Shown: positions 1-10,211, counted from the first letter of the stretch. The stretch: 64,000 nt of DNA from Snodgrassella alvi (GCF_002777745.1 NZ_MEIO01000055.1:124001-188000), one strand, 5' to 3'. The notes: a model not told the origin generated them from the sequence alone. Numbers and translations: made by a program.

Positions 1-296
1 TGAGACATTTCCATTAATATCAGCATAGCTGTAGAATGATAAATTGATTCTTTAGTCTCTTCATCAATTTGTTCAGATTTATACCTAAAAAAACCGTGTT
101 CAGATACAGTTAACTCTAGTCGGTTGATTTCATCAAATTCAGTAGAATAAAACTTAAGTTCTTTATATTCCTCTGGATTTCGTTCTTTTAATCTGAGAAT
201 ATCCCAGATATAAAAGATTTTCAGCTGCTCTGATTGCTTTTCATAGATAAATTGATGATTCTTATCTTTAGCGTATGCCCATACTTTTCTAGCCAT
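1..296 (-). CDS. hypothetical protein, N-terminal part only
   Basis: An uninterrupted frame of 98 codons begins with ATG at 296 and runs off the left edge, so the C-terminus is missing. A GGGGAA ribosome-binding site lies about 8 nt upstream. The visible protein is hydrophilic and rich in Lys, Glu, Tyr and Phe, opening MARKVWAYAKDKNHQF, with no signal peptide or membrane segment. It is AT-rich compared with rsmJ next to it. I do not recognise the family. It is separated by 74 bp from the end of rsmJ, which is read in the same direction. Confidence 0.55.
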   Translation of the reverse strand, partial: MARKVWAYAKDKNHQFIYEKQSEQLKIFYIWDILRLKERNPEEYKELKFYSTEFDEINRLELTVSEHGFFRYKSEQIDEETKESIYHSTAMLILMEMS

Positions 297-370
297 CTGT
301 AATTGTTCCCCACGCAAAATATATTGCCAGATAAATAATTCTGATATTCAAAAAAGTATTTTTTCTTAAT

Positions 371-1132
371 TTATAAAGGCAAATACCCATCAAATCGCGT
401 GGTTTTGCCTAAATACTGAAATGCTGGTGTTTTTTCTGCCAGAACTACACCATTAGCCGGCCGTTTAACCACAACCCGCTTTCGGGCAAATTTTTGTGCG
501 GCTAGCAGTAAAGCTTGATCATTATGCGCATCAGCAGTGCCAAGCAAATCATGAAAATAGACCATTTCCTTTTTTACTGCTGCCGATTTCTGCTTTTGCG
601 GATACATCGGGTCCAGATACACCACATCCGGTAATGGTATCTGCTTTTGCTCCTTTTCCAACAAAACAATATTGCCATAATGCAAACTAATCCGCTGAGC
701 TATCTGTGCTGTCTGCTCATCTGCCAGTGCGCGCTGCAAACCATCTGCCAGCAAGGCATGGACATAGGGATTGTGTTCAAACACCACAATCTCTAAGCCC
801 AATGATGCCATTACAAACGCATCACGTCCTAAGCCGCCGGTTGCATCCCATACAACTGGCTGACTTTTAGCCTGAATCGCACGTGCCAATAACTCCCCCC
901 CGCCAAACAGGCGCCGATGCCGTGCCGTACCCTGTACAAAATCCACACGAACCACACCCTTATGTCCCGCTTTAGCCAGAGCAAGACCGTTGTCTTCGTA
1001 CAGCAGATACAATCCCTGAGCAGGTGGCTGCGGTTGATACTGTAGCTTTTCAGTAGTAAACAAGTTTCTCAAGGAAATGTGCAGATTCGCCATGTTTGCT
1101 ATCTGACCAGTTAAAACCAGTGGTTGTGTCAT
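371..1132 (-). CDS. rsmJ: 16S rRNA (guanine1516-N2)-methyltransferase RsmJ
   Basis: Class I SAM-dependent methyltransferase that would methylate G1516 of 16S rRNA in the small ribosomal subunit. The 253-residue protein has the family's SAM-binding stretch VVWDATGGLGRDAF near residues 93-106 and the catalytic-type DPMYPQ motif near residue 175, both diagnostic of RsmJ (YhiQ). Length is normal. Its ATG shares one base with the pilR stop codon, so it is translationally coupled as the last gene of the parC-pilS-pilR-rsmJ run. No clear terminator is visible in the 74 bp downstream. Confidence 0.93.
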   Translation of the reverse strand: MTQPLVLTGQIANMANLHISLRNLFTTEKLQYQPQPPAQGLYLLYEDNGLALAKAGHKGVVRVDFVQGTARHRRLFGGGELLARAIQAKSQPVVWDATGGLGRDAFVMASLGLEIVVFEHNPYVHALLADGLQRALADEQTAQIAQRISLHYGNIVLLEKEQKQIPLPDVVYLDPMYPQKQKSAAVKKEMVYFHDLLGTADAHNDQALLLAAQKFARKRVVVKRPANGVVLAEKTPAFQYLGKTTRFDGYLPL

Positions 1133-2613
1133 CAGGCAACACCCAATCGTTCCATCCGGTAACGCATAGACCGAAAGCTGATACCGAGCAATTTGGCTGC
1201 CTGCGTGCGGTTATAGCGGGTTTTTACTAATGCCTGCTGTAAAATTTGTCGTTCCACGTCGTCCAGATAATCCTGTATCTGCGTATGTCCAAACTGAAAA
1301 TCCTGTGACAATCCATGACTATCTGACAATAAGTTGCTGGTACTGTCTATAGATGCAGTACACTGTGCATCCAGCTGGTGGCTATGAATCTGTAGATCAT
1401 CAACCTCTATAACATGGTTTTTTGATAGGGCAATGGCTCGTTCCAGAATATTTTCCAGCTCTCTAAAATTGCCGGGATAGCTATATTGCAACAGTGCTTT
1501 TTCAGCAGCAGCAGTCAATATCATGGTTTCATCGTGCAAAATCCGTTGTAACAAAACATGAATCAACTGCGGTAAATCATCACGTAATTCACGTAAAGGC
1601 GGCATGATAATTGATACCACATTCAGACGGTAAAACAAGTCCTGACGAAACTGCCCCGACTCCACCAAAGCATTTAAATCTTTATGTGTTGCACAGATAA
1701 TACGGACATCAACATGCTTTTCTTCCATCTCGCCAATCCGGCGCACTGCACGTTCCTGAATGGCACGCAACAGTTTAACCTGCATCGATAATGGCAAATC
1801 AGCTACCTCGTCCAGAAATAAGGTACCACCATCAGCATGCTGAAAAAAACCTACTCTATCGGCATCGGCACCGGTAAAGCTGCCTTTTTTATAGCCAAAA
1901 AATTCACTCTCCATCAGAGCTTCCGGTATTGCTCCACAATTTACTGCAACAAACGCTTTATCTCTGCGTTCCGACTGCTCATGAATACTACGTGCTGCCT
2001 GTTCTTTACCACTGCCGGATTCCCCCGCGATATATACCGGTACATTACTTTTAGCCAGTTTACCGATAAGTTGCCGCACTTCAGCGATTAAGGGCGAATT
2101 ACCCAGTAAGCGCTCACATACTGGTGTTTCGCAGATTTTGTCAGAAACTGTTTCATTTTTCAGTTTTTTCTCAGACTGCTTTGGAGCCGTTGCCATTTTG
2201 CTGGTTGGTTCGATTTCTGCAACTTCATTATTAATTGTAAGCACAGACTTAACCAAAGTACGCAGTTGTGCCAGAGTAATCGGTTTTTGCAAATAATCGA
2301 AAGCACCATTTTTCAGTGCCTCTACAGCCTGTTCAGCATTGCCATAAGCCGTGATCACAGCAATCGGAATATCCAGATTCTGGGCTGTAATATAATCAAC
2401 AATCTCCAGACCTGAACCATCGGGCATACGCATATCCGTGAGTACCAGTGAAAAAGCATGGTTACGTAAAGCCTTTTTGGCTTCAGCCACACCCGCAGCA
2501 GTTTGTACGGATAAACCCATTTTAACCAGAGTTAATTCCATTAAATCACGAATATCAGCTTCGTCGTCTATCACCAGTACCGGCTTTTTTAAATCAATGT
2601 GACTATTCATCAA
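1132..2613 (-). CDS. pilR: PilR-type sigma-54 response regulator
   Basis: NtrC-family activator of sigma-54 promoters, in this family controlling type IV pilin transcription. Domains in order: receiver (residues about 12-125, phospho-acceptor D60 in LVLTDMRMPDG), a variable linker (130-165), an AAA+ domain with Walker A GESGSGKE (about 197-204), a sigma-54 contact loop GSFTGA (244-249, with Ser in the second position, as in other PilR proteins), Walker B GTLFLDE (263-269), and a C-terminal Fis-type helix-turn-helix ending RSMRYRMERLGVA. The gene overlaps pilS by 11 bp and rsmJ by 1 bp. The sigma-54 factor it needs is also in this window (rpoN at 53881). The pilin target gene is not. Confidence 0.9.
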   Translation of the reverse strand: MMNSHIDLKKPVLVIDDEADIRDLMELTLVKMGLSVQTAAGVAEAKKALRNHAFSLVLTDMRMPDGSGLEIVDYITAQNLDIPIAVITAYGNAEQAVEALKNGAFDYLQKPITLAQLRTLVKSVLTINNEVAEIEPTSKMATAPKQSEKKLKNETVSDKICETPVCERLLGNSPLIAEVRQLIGKLAKSNVPVYIAGESGSGKEQAARSIHEQSERRDKAFVAVNCGAIPEALMESEFFGYKKGSFTGADADRVGFFQHADGGTLFLDEVADLPLSMQVKLLRAIQERAVRRIGEMEEKHVDVRIICATHKDLNALVESGQFRQDLFYRLNVVSIIMPPLRELRDDLPQLIHVLLQRILHDETMILTAAAEKALLQYSYPGNFRELENILERAIALSKNHVIEVDDLQIHSHQLDAQCTASIDSTSNLLSDSHGLSQDFQFGHTQIQDYLDDVERQILQQALVKTRYNRTQAAKLLGISFRSMRYRMERLGVA

Positions 2614-4177
2614 CCATCCTTGGTAATGTCAGCTCAAATCCATTCAACTGCGAGCGATAATTTAATTGGCCATGATTGGCCTGAGCAAGTTCACGTGCTA
2701 CATATAGCCCCAGCCCAGTACCGCTGGCTTCAGTTGTAAAAAACGGCTCAAATAGGTGCAATTGGTTTTCAGCACTTACACCAGCACCATTATCTATTAC
2801 CGTAATCGAAATTTTCTGCTGCTCATGCTTGTGTATTACAACCCGAATAGCCTGTTTATCTTTCAAGCTGTGGCGCCAAGCATTATTCATCAAATTCCAC
2901 ATAATCTGTTGTAAATGTACTGAGTCACACCAGACAATCAAATGACCACTGTCAGCTTGTAACTGAATACAATTTACAGCCTGTGGCTTAATCAGCACAA
3001 ATTCCTGCACAAATGCAGACCAGAAAACATGCAAATCAATTGCCTGTTTATTCTTTTTATCACGCTTATTCAGCATGTTGATATCTTCAAGCATTTTATC
3101 AATACGGCTGATGTTATTATCCACAATATGAAACAGTTTCAATCGTACCGGATCGCGTTCTTCTTCCTGCAACAATTCATTGGCCTGACGTACCGCAGAC
3201 ATCGGGTTACGGATTTCATGTGCCAGATTAGCAGTTAATTGTCCTAATGACGCCAGTTTGATTGCCATAGATTCCTGATCGATTTCCGTACGTGAGCGCA
3301 TCGACAGCATCAATAAAGGAGTATTGGCCTCCTGTAGCAGTCGCGCATGTATCCGCATCGGCCATCCATTCAGCGTACAGTTCATCTCAAAAATATTTTT
3401 CTGCTCCGTGTGCCAGTAATGCATCACCTGACGAAATAATGCAGTGCGTGCATCCACTACCAGCATCGGGAAATAATTTTGCGCTTTACGGTTAATTAAC
3501 CACACCAGACCACTTTCATCCAGTACTACCACACCCTCCTGTACATAATTAAAAGCACGATCAAGCAAGTGGCGGTAACTGTCCAGCATTTGCGATTGCT
3601 GATATTGCAAGACTTGCGAACGCGCCAGTGAAGTAGCAACATAAGCAGTCAGTCCGGCCACAAAATAGACAGCAGCTATCAGCATGATGGCGATGGTACA
3701 TACCCGCATACTGATGTTTTCAAAATCATCGCGACTTATCTGCAACCATGTGATGATAATAATCAATAAAGTTACATAGCCTGCATAAATCATCGGATAA
3801 CGGCCACGGCTGAATAAACAGGCGGAACCTACAAATGGCAACAGCAAAATACCAAAACCACTATCAACACCGCCACCCATGCTCATCAGCCAAGCAATCA
3901 TAGTGATGTCTACAACCGCATTAACATTTGGCAGCGCATCCGGTTGGTTCTGCCAGCGCGGCACCAGCATGGAAAACAATATCAGCAATCCATACAGTAT
4001 TGCCCAGCTATAAAGTTCAATTTTATTGAATATCGGTACGGCCAGATCCGGATCATCCATACTTCGGGTCAGCACGTAAAACGTCATGATGGAAAACAGC
4101 AGGCTCACGCGGGCAATATTGAGCAGGGCTGAAAGCCTGTCCAGATATTGCGGCCAACCATTTATGCGGGCATTCAT
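2603..4177 (-). CDS. pilS: PilS-type membrane sensor histidine kinase
   Basis: Inner-membrane sensor partner of PilR. The N-terminal 185 residues hold about six hydrophobic helices, the PilS topology. A PAS-like segment (about 200-290) follows, then the dimerisation/phospho-acceptor helix with H320 in LTANLAHEIRNPMSAV, and the ATPase domain with N box (NLMNNAWRHS), G1 (DNGAGV) and G2 (GTGLGLYVA). At 524 residues it is of usual length and intact, unlike the degenerate pilS of some gonococci. Start is ATG at 4177, only 6 bp after parC, which suggests read-through from the parC promoter. Its tail overlaps pilR by 11 bp. Confidence 0.9.
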   Translation of the reverse strand: MNARINGWPQYLDRLSALLNIARVSLLFSIMTFYVLTRSMDDPDLAVPIFNKIELYSWAILYGLLILFSMLVPRWQNQPDALPNVNAVVDITMIAWLMSMGGGVDSGFGILLLPFVGSACLFSRGRYPMIYAGYVTLLIIIITWLQISRDDFENISMRVCTIAIMLIAAVYFVAGLTAYVATSLARSQVLQYQQSQMLDSYRHLLDRAFNYVQEGVVVLDESGLVWLINRKAQNYFPMLVVDARTALFRQVMHYWHTEQKNIFEMNCTLNGWPMRIHARLLQEANTPLLMLSMRSRTEIDQESMAIKLASLGQLTANLAHEIRNPMSAVRQANELLQEEERDPVRLKLFHIVDNNISRIDKMLEDINMLNKRDKKNKQAIDLHVFWSAFVQEFVLIKPQAVNCIQLQADSGHLIVWCDSVHLQQIMWNLMNNAWRHSLKDKQAIRVVIHKHEQQKISITVIDNGAGVSAENQLHLFEPFFTTEASGTGLGLYVARELAQANHGQLNYRSQLNGFELTLPRMVDE

Positions 4178-4183
4178 ACCAGC

Positions 4184-6502
4184 TTAATTTCCGTTATTCA
4201 AGTTGCCATATACAGCAACAATATCACCAGTAACGCTTAATTCTTTGCCTTTATGTCCACGCTTATTGCTGATATCCTGCACGCGTAAAATTTCCTGATA
4301 GCGCCCGCCGCGTTTACCCTGTGTTTCCAGCATAAATTCTGCTGAATCTGTCAGCACAAAATAATGCAGACTTTCATCAGCAGGCAAACTCATAATCTGC
4401 AAACCACGGCCTTTGGCCATAATTTTTAGTTCATGCAGCGGAAAAGCCAGCAAACGCTTAGCGCTGGAAACGGCTATAAGCTGTGTATTACTCGTGGTAG
4501 CCAGACAGTCGGCCAGTACTGGAAGTGGTGGCAACAATGTTTCACCATCATTGATGGTCATTACTACCTTACCGTTTTTAGTGCGACTAACCAGATCCTT
4601 GAATGCAACCACAAAACCATATCCGCCGCTATTGGCAAGTACATAGTGTTGTTGAGGTAACGCACTGATCATAGCCACTATTTTCGCTCCTTTACCCAGT
4701 TCCACCAACGAACTGGCTGGCACACCATCACCACGTCCACCGGGAATACTGGCTGCATCCACGCTGTAAGCACGTCCATGTGAATCAAGTAATATGACCG
4801 ACCATACTGTACGTCCTTCCACCGCCTGCAATAGAGCATCACCTTCCTTAAAAGTAGTCTGGCTTAGATCCAGATTATGCCCAACTCGCGTTTTCAACCA
4901 GCCTTTCTGAGATAATACCAGCGTCACAGGTTCGTCAGCAGTAGTCTGCGTCAATGTGGCTCGTTCAGCAGGTTGAATAAGAGTACGCCTGTCATCACCA
5001 TAAACTTTAGTATCTGCTTCAATTTCCTTGACAATCAGACGTTTTTTGGCTTTTTCGTCCTGCAACAATATAGTTAGCTGCTCATGCTCCTGTTGTAACT
5101 TGTTCAGCTCTGTTTCCAGCTTAATCCATTCCAGTCTGGCTAGCTGGCGTAAACGGATTTCCAGAATATCATCCGCCTGTACTTCGCTCAAACCAAACGT
5201 AGACATCAACTCATGTTTTGGTTCATCTGACTCACGGATAACCTGAATCACTTCATCAATATGCAAGAAAACTTTCTGCCTACCTTGCAGAATATGAATG
5301 CGTTTTTCTACCTGCTGCAATCGATATTGCAAGCGCCGGGTAACAGTCAGGATACGAAAATCCAGCCATTCGCGCAGAATCTGGTATAGATTTTTTTGTG
5401 CCGGTTTATTATCCTGCCCCATCATAACCAGATTTATCGGCACGTTATTTTCGAGGCTGGTTTGTGCCAGTAACGTATTCATAAACTCTTCTGGTTGCAT
5501 ACGACTGGATTTAGGTTCAAATACCAAGCGCACTGGTGCCTGTCCATCTGATTCATCACGTACGCGTTCCAGCAGTGATAACATTAAGGTACGTGTATTT
5601 TGCTGCTCCTGCGTCAGATTTTTTTTGCCGGTTTTGGGTTTAGGATTGGTTTGTTCTTCTATCTCTGCCAGAATTTTCTGTGCGGAAATGCCTGGCGGCA
5701 GCTCAGTGATAATAGCACGCCAATGTCCGCGTGCGAGTTTTTCAATTTCGTAACGTGCACGTACTCTGATACTGCCCTTACCCTGAGTATAAATTGCCCG
5801 AATATCTTCCGGTGAAGTAATGATCTGCCCACCACCAGCAAAATCTGGGCCAGGCAAATACTGCATTAGTGCAGCTGTATCCAGAGCTGGCTGCTTCAAC
5901 AACGCTACAGCAGCAGCACTGACTTCACGTAAATTATGTGAAGGAATTTCAGTTGCCAACCCCACTGCAATACCAGAAGCGCCATTGAGCAATATCATTG
6001 GTAATCGCGCTGGCAATACAGTAGGTTCAACAAAAGAACCATCGTAATTGGGCATAAAATCAACCGTACCCAAGTCTATTTCCGACAACATTAATTCAGC
6101 AATTGGCGTTAACCGCGCCTCGGTATAGCGCATTGCGGCAGCACTATCGCCATCACGTGAACCAAAATTGCCAATCCCGTCAATCAGGGGATAGCGCAAA
6201 GTAAAATCCTGAGCCATCCGTACCATAGCATCATAGGCAGACGCGTCACCATGTGGATGATATTTACCCAGAATCTCACCTACAACACGCGCTGATTTCA
6301 CTGGCTTGGTTCCATGTGCCAGTCCCATGTCTTTCATTGCGTACAGAATGCGCCGCTGCACTGGTTTCTGTCCATCAGCCACATTAGGCAATGCCCGCCC
6401 TTTTACCACACTCATGGCATAGGCAAGGTAAGCACGTTCGGCATACTGCCCCAATAACAGATAATCGTCACCACGGTCTGATTGTTGGATTACTTCACTC
6501 AT
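4184..6502 (-). CDS. parC: DNA topoisomerase IV subunit A (ParC)
   Basis: Breakage-reunion subunit of topoisomerase IV, which decatenates daughter chromosomes together with ParE (parE is not in the window). The 772-residue protein carries the winged-helix region with catalytic Y126 ([10 protein letters not shown]), the tower and coiled-coil part, and the C-terminal beta-pinwheel repeats. In the quinolone-resistance-determining region the sequence is [12 protein letters not shown], giving A87, S88 and D91 in gonococcal numbering where the reference has S87, S88 and E91. The DNA codons (GCG TCT GCC TAT GAT) confirm this. First gene of a likely parC-pilS-pilR-rsmJ transcript with its own promoter upstream. 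Confidence 0.96.
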   Translation of the reverse strand: MSEVIQQSDRGDDYLLLGQYAERAYLAYAMSVVKGRALPNVADGQKPVQRRILYAMKDMGLAHGTKPVKSARVVGEILGKYHPHGDASAYDAMVRMAQDFTLRYPLIDGIGNFGSRDGDSAAAMRYTEARLTPIAELMLSEIDLGTVDFMPNYDGSFVEPTVLPARLPMILLNGASGIAVGLATEIPSHNLREVSAAAVALLKQPALDTAALMQYLPGPDFAGGGQIITSPEDIRAIYTQGKGSIRVRARYEIEKLARGHWRAIITELPPGISAQKILAEIEEQTNPKPKTGKKNLTQEQQNTRTLMLSLLERVRDESDGQAPVRLVFEPKSSRMQPEEFMNTLLAQTSLENNVPINLVMMGQDNKPAQKNLYQILREWLDFRILTVTRRLQYRLQQVEKRIHILQGRQKVFLHIDEVIQVIRESDEPKHELMSTFGLSEVQADDILEIRLRQLARLEWIKLETELNKLQQEHEQLTILLQDEKAKKRLIVKEIEADTKVYGDDRRTLIQPAERATLTQTTADEPVTLVLSQKGWLKTRVGHNLDLSQTTFKEGDALLQAVEGRTVWSVILLDSHGRAYSVDAASIPGGRGDGVPASSLVELGKGAKIVAMISALPQQHYVLANSGGYGFVVAFKDLVSRTKNGKVVMTINDGETLLPPLPVLADCLATTSNTQLIAVSSAKRLLAFPLHELKIMAKGRGLQIMSLPADESLHYFVLTDSAEFMLETQGKRGGRYQEILRVQDISNKRGHKGKELSVTGDIVAVYGNLNNGN

Positions 6503-6554
6503 ATCATTCTGACTTCACTAAATTTTTATCTAAAACAGATTACTCAGGCAATCT

Positions 6555-6584
6555 ATTGTAAGGGATTTTCGTCTTATTCCCCAA
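6555..6584 (-). promoter_or_regulatory. putative sigma-70 promoter of parC
   Basis: On the minus strand TTGGGG (6579-6584) is followed after 18 bp by TACAAT (6555-6560), about 50 bp before the parC ATG. The -10 is close to consensus and the -35 is weaker. Confidence 0.5.
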
Positions 6585-6810
6585 CTGCCTGTTTCTGATT
6601 TGACTAGATGGTAGCGTCTGGGCATCAGCAACACCAAAAGCGGATATTAATACATTAAAACTACAGGCAAAATTTATGCCATACAGACTCTGTAAACAGT
6701 CTGATTATGCATGTGAGTAACAGGCACAATTTTCTAATTGTTACAGATATTTTTTCGATTCTTAAAAATAGTATATCGCCTGAAAAAAATGTTTTTATTT
6801 TCAGACAATG

Positions 6811-6842
6811 AAAAAAGCTGTCCAGAATTTATTCTGGACAGC
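6811..6842 (-). terminator. rho-independent terminator after ftsZ
   Basis: A perfect 11-bp stem, GCTGTCCAGAA with its complement around a 4-nt loop (6817-6842), is followed on the minus strand by six U. It lies 18 bp past the ftsZ stop and ends the whole dcw cluster. Confidence 0.92.
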
Positions 6843-6860
6843 CCTGATACCATCGGAATA

Positions 6861-8039
6861 TTAATCAGCCTGTCGACGGATAACTGCCGGAATTTCAAAA
6901 TCATCCAATACAGACTGATTGGAAAAATCAGCAGCAGCCAGATTCATGCTTCGCGCACTGCGTCCAGAACGCACCACACTACCAATATCTGGATAAGCAT
7001 CTTCTGTACCAGTAGACTGTACAGTTTGCAACACACGCAAACTACTTGGCTGCTGATGGTGTAACACCTTCTGCTCCTGCAGACCGGTAGCTATAATGGT
7101 TACCCGAATTTCACCCTCTTCCATACTTGCATCTTCAGATGTTCCATATTTCAGAGCTGCGTCAGCATGTGCATATTCATCAATCATGCACATGACTTCC
7201 TTATATTCAGACATTTTCAGGCAACCCGGTGCAGTAGTAATGTTAACCAGCACACCCTGCGCTCCATCCAGAGTCACGTCATCCAGAAGTGGACTGGCAA
7301 TAGCCTGCTCGGTAGCAATACGCGCACGGTCAACACCATGTGCACAACCTGAACCCATCATTGCCATGCCCATAATGCTCATCACATTTTTCACATCGGC
7401 AAAATCCAGATTGATAATACCCGGATTAGTAATGACTTCAGAAATACCTGCTACAGCATTGCGCAATACATTATCCGCGGCGCGGAAAGCTTCACGCATA
7501 CTAACGTCTTCACCCAGTGCTGACATCAGTTTATCATTTGGAATCACAATCAGTGAGTCAACGGTATTTTTCAGAACTTCAATTCCGTTACTGGCTACCT
7601 GAATGCGTTTACCTTCATATTCAAATGGACGGGTAACAACAGCAACAGTCAAAATGCCCATTTCCTTGGCCAGTTCTGCCACTACTGGCGCTGCTCCCGT
7701 ACCGGTACCGCCACCCATACCTGTGGTGATAAATAGCATATTGGCACCGCGGATAGCATCCGACAGTGCTTCACGGTCTTCCATGGCTGCATTACGACCA
7801 ATTTCTGGATCTGCACCTGCCCCAAGACCACGAGTCAAATTATTACCCAGCTGAATGCGTTTTGAAGCTTTACTATTTTGTAAAGACTGTGCGTCAGTAT
7901 TAGCACTGATAAATTCTATACCGGCAACTGCATTTTCAACCATATTATTAATTGCATTACAGCCACCGCCACCGATACCAATTACTTTGATAACTGCAGC
8001 ACCGACTACTGTCTCCACAACATCATATACCAATTGCAT
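6861..8039 (-). CDS. ftsZ: cell division protein FtsZ
   Basis: Tubulin-like GTPase that forms the cytokinetic Z ring. The 392-residue protein has the GTP-binding signature GGGTGTG at residues 109-115, the T7 synergy loop NLDFADVK, and the conserved C-terminal tail EIPAVIRRQAD that binds FtsA and ZipA-type partners. Start is ATG at 8039, preceded by an AGGAG ribosome-binding site 9 nt upstream. It is the last gene of the cluster. It has its own strong promoter in the ftsA-ftsZ gap and a strong terminator, so it can be made in excess over the upstream division proteins. Confidence 0.98.
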   Translation of the reverse strand: MQLVYDVVETVVGAAVIKVIGIGGGGCNAINNMVENAVAGIEFISANTDAQSLQNSKASKRIQLGNNLTRGLGAGADPEIGRNAAMEDREALSDAIRGANMLFITTGMGGGTGTGAAPVVAELAKEMGILTVAVVTRPFEYEGKRIQVASNGIEVLKNTVDSLIVIPNDKLMSALGEDVSMREAFRAADNVLRNAVAGISEVITNPGIINLDFADVKNVMSIMGMAMMGSGCAHGVDRARIATEQAIASPLLDDVTLDGAQGVLVNITTAPGCLKMSEYKEVMCMIDEYAHADAALKYGTSEDASMEEGEIRVTIIATGLQEQKVLHHQQPSSLRVLQTVQSTGTEDAYPDIGSVVRSGRSARSMNLAAADFSNQSVLDDFEIPAVIRRQAD

Positions 8040-8094
8040 TTATGTCTCCTGACAAAATCTGTGCATAAACGTCATCGACCTTTGTATAACTATC

Positions 8095-8124
8095 ATTATA
8101 TAGACATTTATATACAATGCGCAA
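8095..8124 (-). promoter_or_regulatory. putative dedicated ftsZ promoter
   Basis: Minus strand TTGCGC (8119-8124), 18-bp spacer, then a perfect TATAAT (8095-8100), about 55 bp ahead of the ftsZ ATG in the 114-bp ftsA-ftsZ gap. Confidence 0.65.
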
Positions 8125-8153
8125 AAATTCTGTCATTTAATATTTGAGTTAAG

Positions 8154-9389
8154 TTAAAAATTGTTCTTAAACCAGGCCTGTAATTTACCAATCCATGACT
8201 CTTTAGGTTCGGTAGCAGCAGCTACCGGCATATCTGTTTTGTTTTCATCTTCACAGGCTGCCTGCAAGAGACCAATTGCCGTAGCATAACGGGGATTGCG
8301 GATCCTCTCTGACACACCACCCATTTCCTGTGGTACACCGATACGTGCTGGCAGATTAAACACATCCTCTGCCAATTCCACCATACCCGGCAATAATGAT
8401 GCGCCCCCTGTCAGAACCACTCCTGAAGTCAGAACGTCTTCAGGGAAACCGGAACGACGCAATTCATTCAATGTCAGTTCCAGAATTTCTTCCACACGTG
8501 GACCAATCACACTAGCCAATGTACGACGCGAAATCTGGCGTGGATTGCGATCACCCACACTAGGCACTTCAATCATGTCATCTAAACCATCCATGGTGGC
8601 CAATGCCACACCATGATTGATTTTGATGTATTCAGCAGCACTATGAGGAGTACGCAGCGCCTGAGCTAAATCTTTAGTAATTAAATCACCGGCCACAGGA
8701 ATGACTGCGGTATGCCTGATAGCACCATTAGTATACACAGCAATATCTGTTGTGCCTCCGCCAATGTCTATCACACACACGCCAAGATCTTTTTCATCCT
8801 CAGTCAATACTGCCTGACCGCTGGCCAACGGCTGCAAAATCATTTTACTGATTTCCAAACCGCAGCGATTGACGCATTTCTGAATGTTTTGCATGGCGGT
8901 TACCGCACCAGTAATAATGTGAATACGCGTATCCAGACGCACACCACTCATACCAATTGGTTCACGCACCCCCGGCTGGTTGTCAATGATAAATTCCTGT
9001 ACCACTGTGTGTAGAATATCGTGATCTGGCGGAATATTCACTGCCTTAGCAGTCTCAATTGCACGGTCTATATCGGCCTGACTGACTTCACCATCCTTGA
9101 TCTTTACCACACCCTGCGAATTAAAACTGCGAATATGATTGCCAGCAATACCAGTTGTGACACAGCCCACCGGCACATCAGCCATCATCTGCGCTTCTTC
9201 CATAGCCTGTTTGATTGCTTGTGCCGTAGTTTCAATATTGGTCACCATACCTGCTTTCAAGCCACGCGATGTCGCCTGCCCCAAACCAACAATGTGGACC
9301 TGATTGTCTTCTTGTAACTCTCCAATAAGGGCGATTACTTTCGACGTGCCGATATCCAGTGCACTGATGTATTTTTTTCCTTTAACCAT
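8154..9389 (-). CDS. ftsA: cell division protein FtsA
   Basis: Actin-like ATPase that ties FtsZ to the inner membrane and recruits later divisome proteins. The N-terminus YISALDIGTSKVIALIG is the phosphate-1 motif. A second phosphate motif VIDIGGGTTD lies near residue 210, and the tail ESWIGKLQAWFKNNF is the amphipathic membrane-targeting helix. Three starts are possible (GTG 9398, ATG 9395, ATG 9389). I chose 9389 because an AAAGTG motif sits at proper distance and it gives the usual N-terminus MVKGKKYIS. Follows ftsQ by about 40 bp in the dcw cluster. Confidence 0.95.
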   Translation of the reverse strand: MVKGKKYISALDIGTSKVIALIGELQEDNQVHIVGLGQATSRGLKAGMVTNIETTAQAIKQAMEEAQMMADVPVGCVTTGIAGNHIRSFNSQGVVKIKDGEVSQADIDRAIETAKAVNIPPDHDILHTVVQEFIIDNQPGVREPIGMSGVRLDTRIHIITGAVTAMQNIQKCVNRCGLEISKMILQPLASGQAVLTEDEKDLGVCVIDIGGGTTDIAVYTNGAIRHTAVIPVAGDLITKDLAQALRTPHSAAEYIKINHGVALATMDGLDDMIEVPSVGDRNPRQISRRTLASVIGPRVEEILELTLNELRRSGFPEDVLTSGVVLTGGASLLPGMVELAEDVFNLPARIGVPQEMGGVSERIRNPRYATAIGLLQAACEDENKTDMPVAAATEPKESWIGKLQAWFKNNF

Positions 9390-9431
9390 GCTCATCACTT
9401 TAAATTCAAATAATCAATCGGTCGTTCTGGA

Positions 9432-10211
9432 TCAATCCAAAGGAGCTTCATGCTGATCCATCGCTGTGGCAGCATCTGTTGCGTTAACGCCAGCAGGAGC
9501 TGAAACAGTTCTATTTCTGTATCGTAATGCAAAACCATCCGGATAGCGCAAATCCACATAATCAATACTTCTGCCCTGATTTCGCAAAACTTGTTGCCAT
9601 GCCCAGACAAAATTAATCAGACGCTGCTCCGCTTTTTCCCGTCCTAGCCGCAGGGTAATACCGTTAGTTAATCTTAACTGCCAAGCAGAACGATCACTTA
9701 ACTGCAATTTTTGAATATGCAAACCAGTCGGTTGCAACAAACTCTCGAATGTTAACAAATGTACAGTCATGTAGCGAGCAGAACTATTGGGTCCAACAAG
9801 CAAAGGAAGCTGTTCTTGAGCTGAGGCATTAAATATCTGCCCGTCCATATCGACCAGCTGCTGTGAATTCCAGCGCGCTACCGGTACCCGTTCTTGAATA
9901 TCCAGCTGTACAGTATCCGGCCATATTCGTTTCACCTGAACTTTTGCTACCCATGGCAGTTTGACCAGTGCCGCATGCGCTGCACTGACATTCACTGTAA
10001 AAATATTACCTTGTAAATACTGACGGCTGATTTTTTCAATTTCAGCCGACTGCAAATGTTTCAATGGCTGTACTACCTGAATCTGCCGTACCGGAAAGTA
10101 AGGTGAGTGCACCAGCCAAGTCCCGCCCGCAGCCAGCAGACAGAAGAACACACACACATACAACCAACGATAGAGCCGTTTTAAGGCTTGCGCATTATCC
10201 CAAAGTCGCAT
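9432..10211 (-). CDS. ftsQ: cell division protein FtsQ
   Basis: Bitopic inner-membrane divisome scaffold. The 259-residue protein has a short cytoplasmic N-terminus, one transmembrane helix (about 18-36), a POTRA domain beginning at YFPVRQIQVV, and the FtsQ domain with RIWPDTVQLDIQERVPVARW. The tail from about 240 is Ala-rich and unstructured. Its start overlaps the end of ddl by 17 bp, indicating coupled translation, the usual arrangement ddl-ftsQ-ftsA-ftsZ. Confidence 0.94.
   Translation of the reverse strand: MRLWDNAQALKRLYRWLYVCVFFCLLAAGGTWLVHSPYFPVRQIQVVQPLKHLQSAEIEKISRQYLQGNIFTVNVSAAHAALVKLPWVAKVQVKRIWPDTVQLDIQERVPVARWNSQQLVDMDGQIFNASAQEQLPLLVGPNSSARYMTVHLLTFESLLQPTGLHIQKLQLSDRSAWQLRLTNGITLRLGREKAEQRLINFVWAWQQVLRNQGRSIDYVDLRYPDGFALRYRNRTVSAPAGVNATDAATAMDQHEAPLD

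Larger units (their letters stand above)
6503..6860. other. parC-ftsZ intergenic region
   Basis: A 358-bp gap holding the parC promoter on its left (6555-6584) and the ftsZ terminator on its right (6811-6842). A weaker second inverted repeat lies about 6780-6806 (a GCCTGAAAA arm against TTTTCAGAC). I see no credible gene in it. Confidence 0.6.

Noticed and set aside
5298-5753. 151-codon frame opposite parC
   Set aside because: Antisense to a conserved catalytic gene, Cys/Arg/Ser-rich product, no ribosome-binding site.
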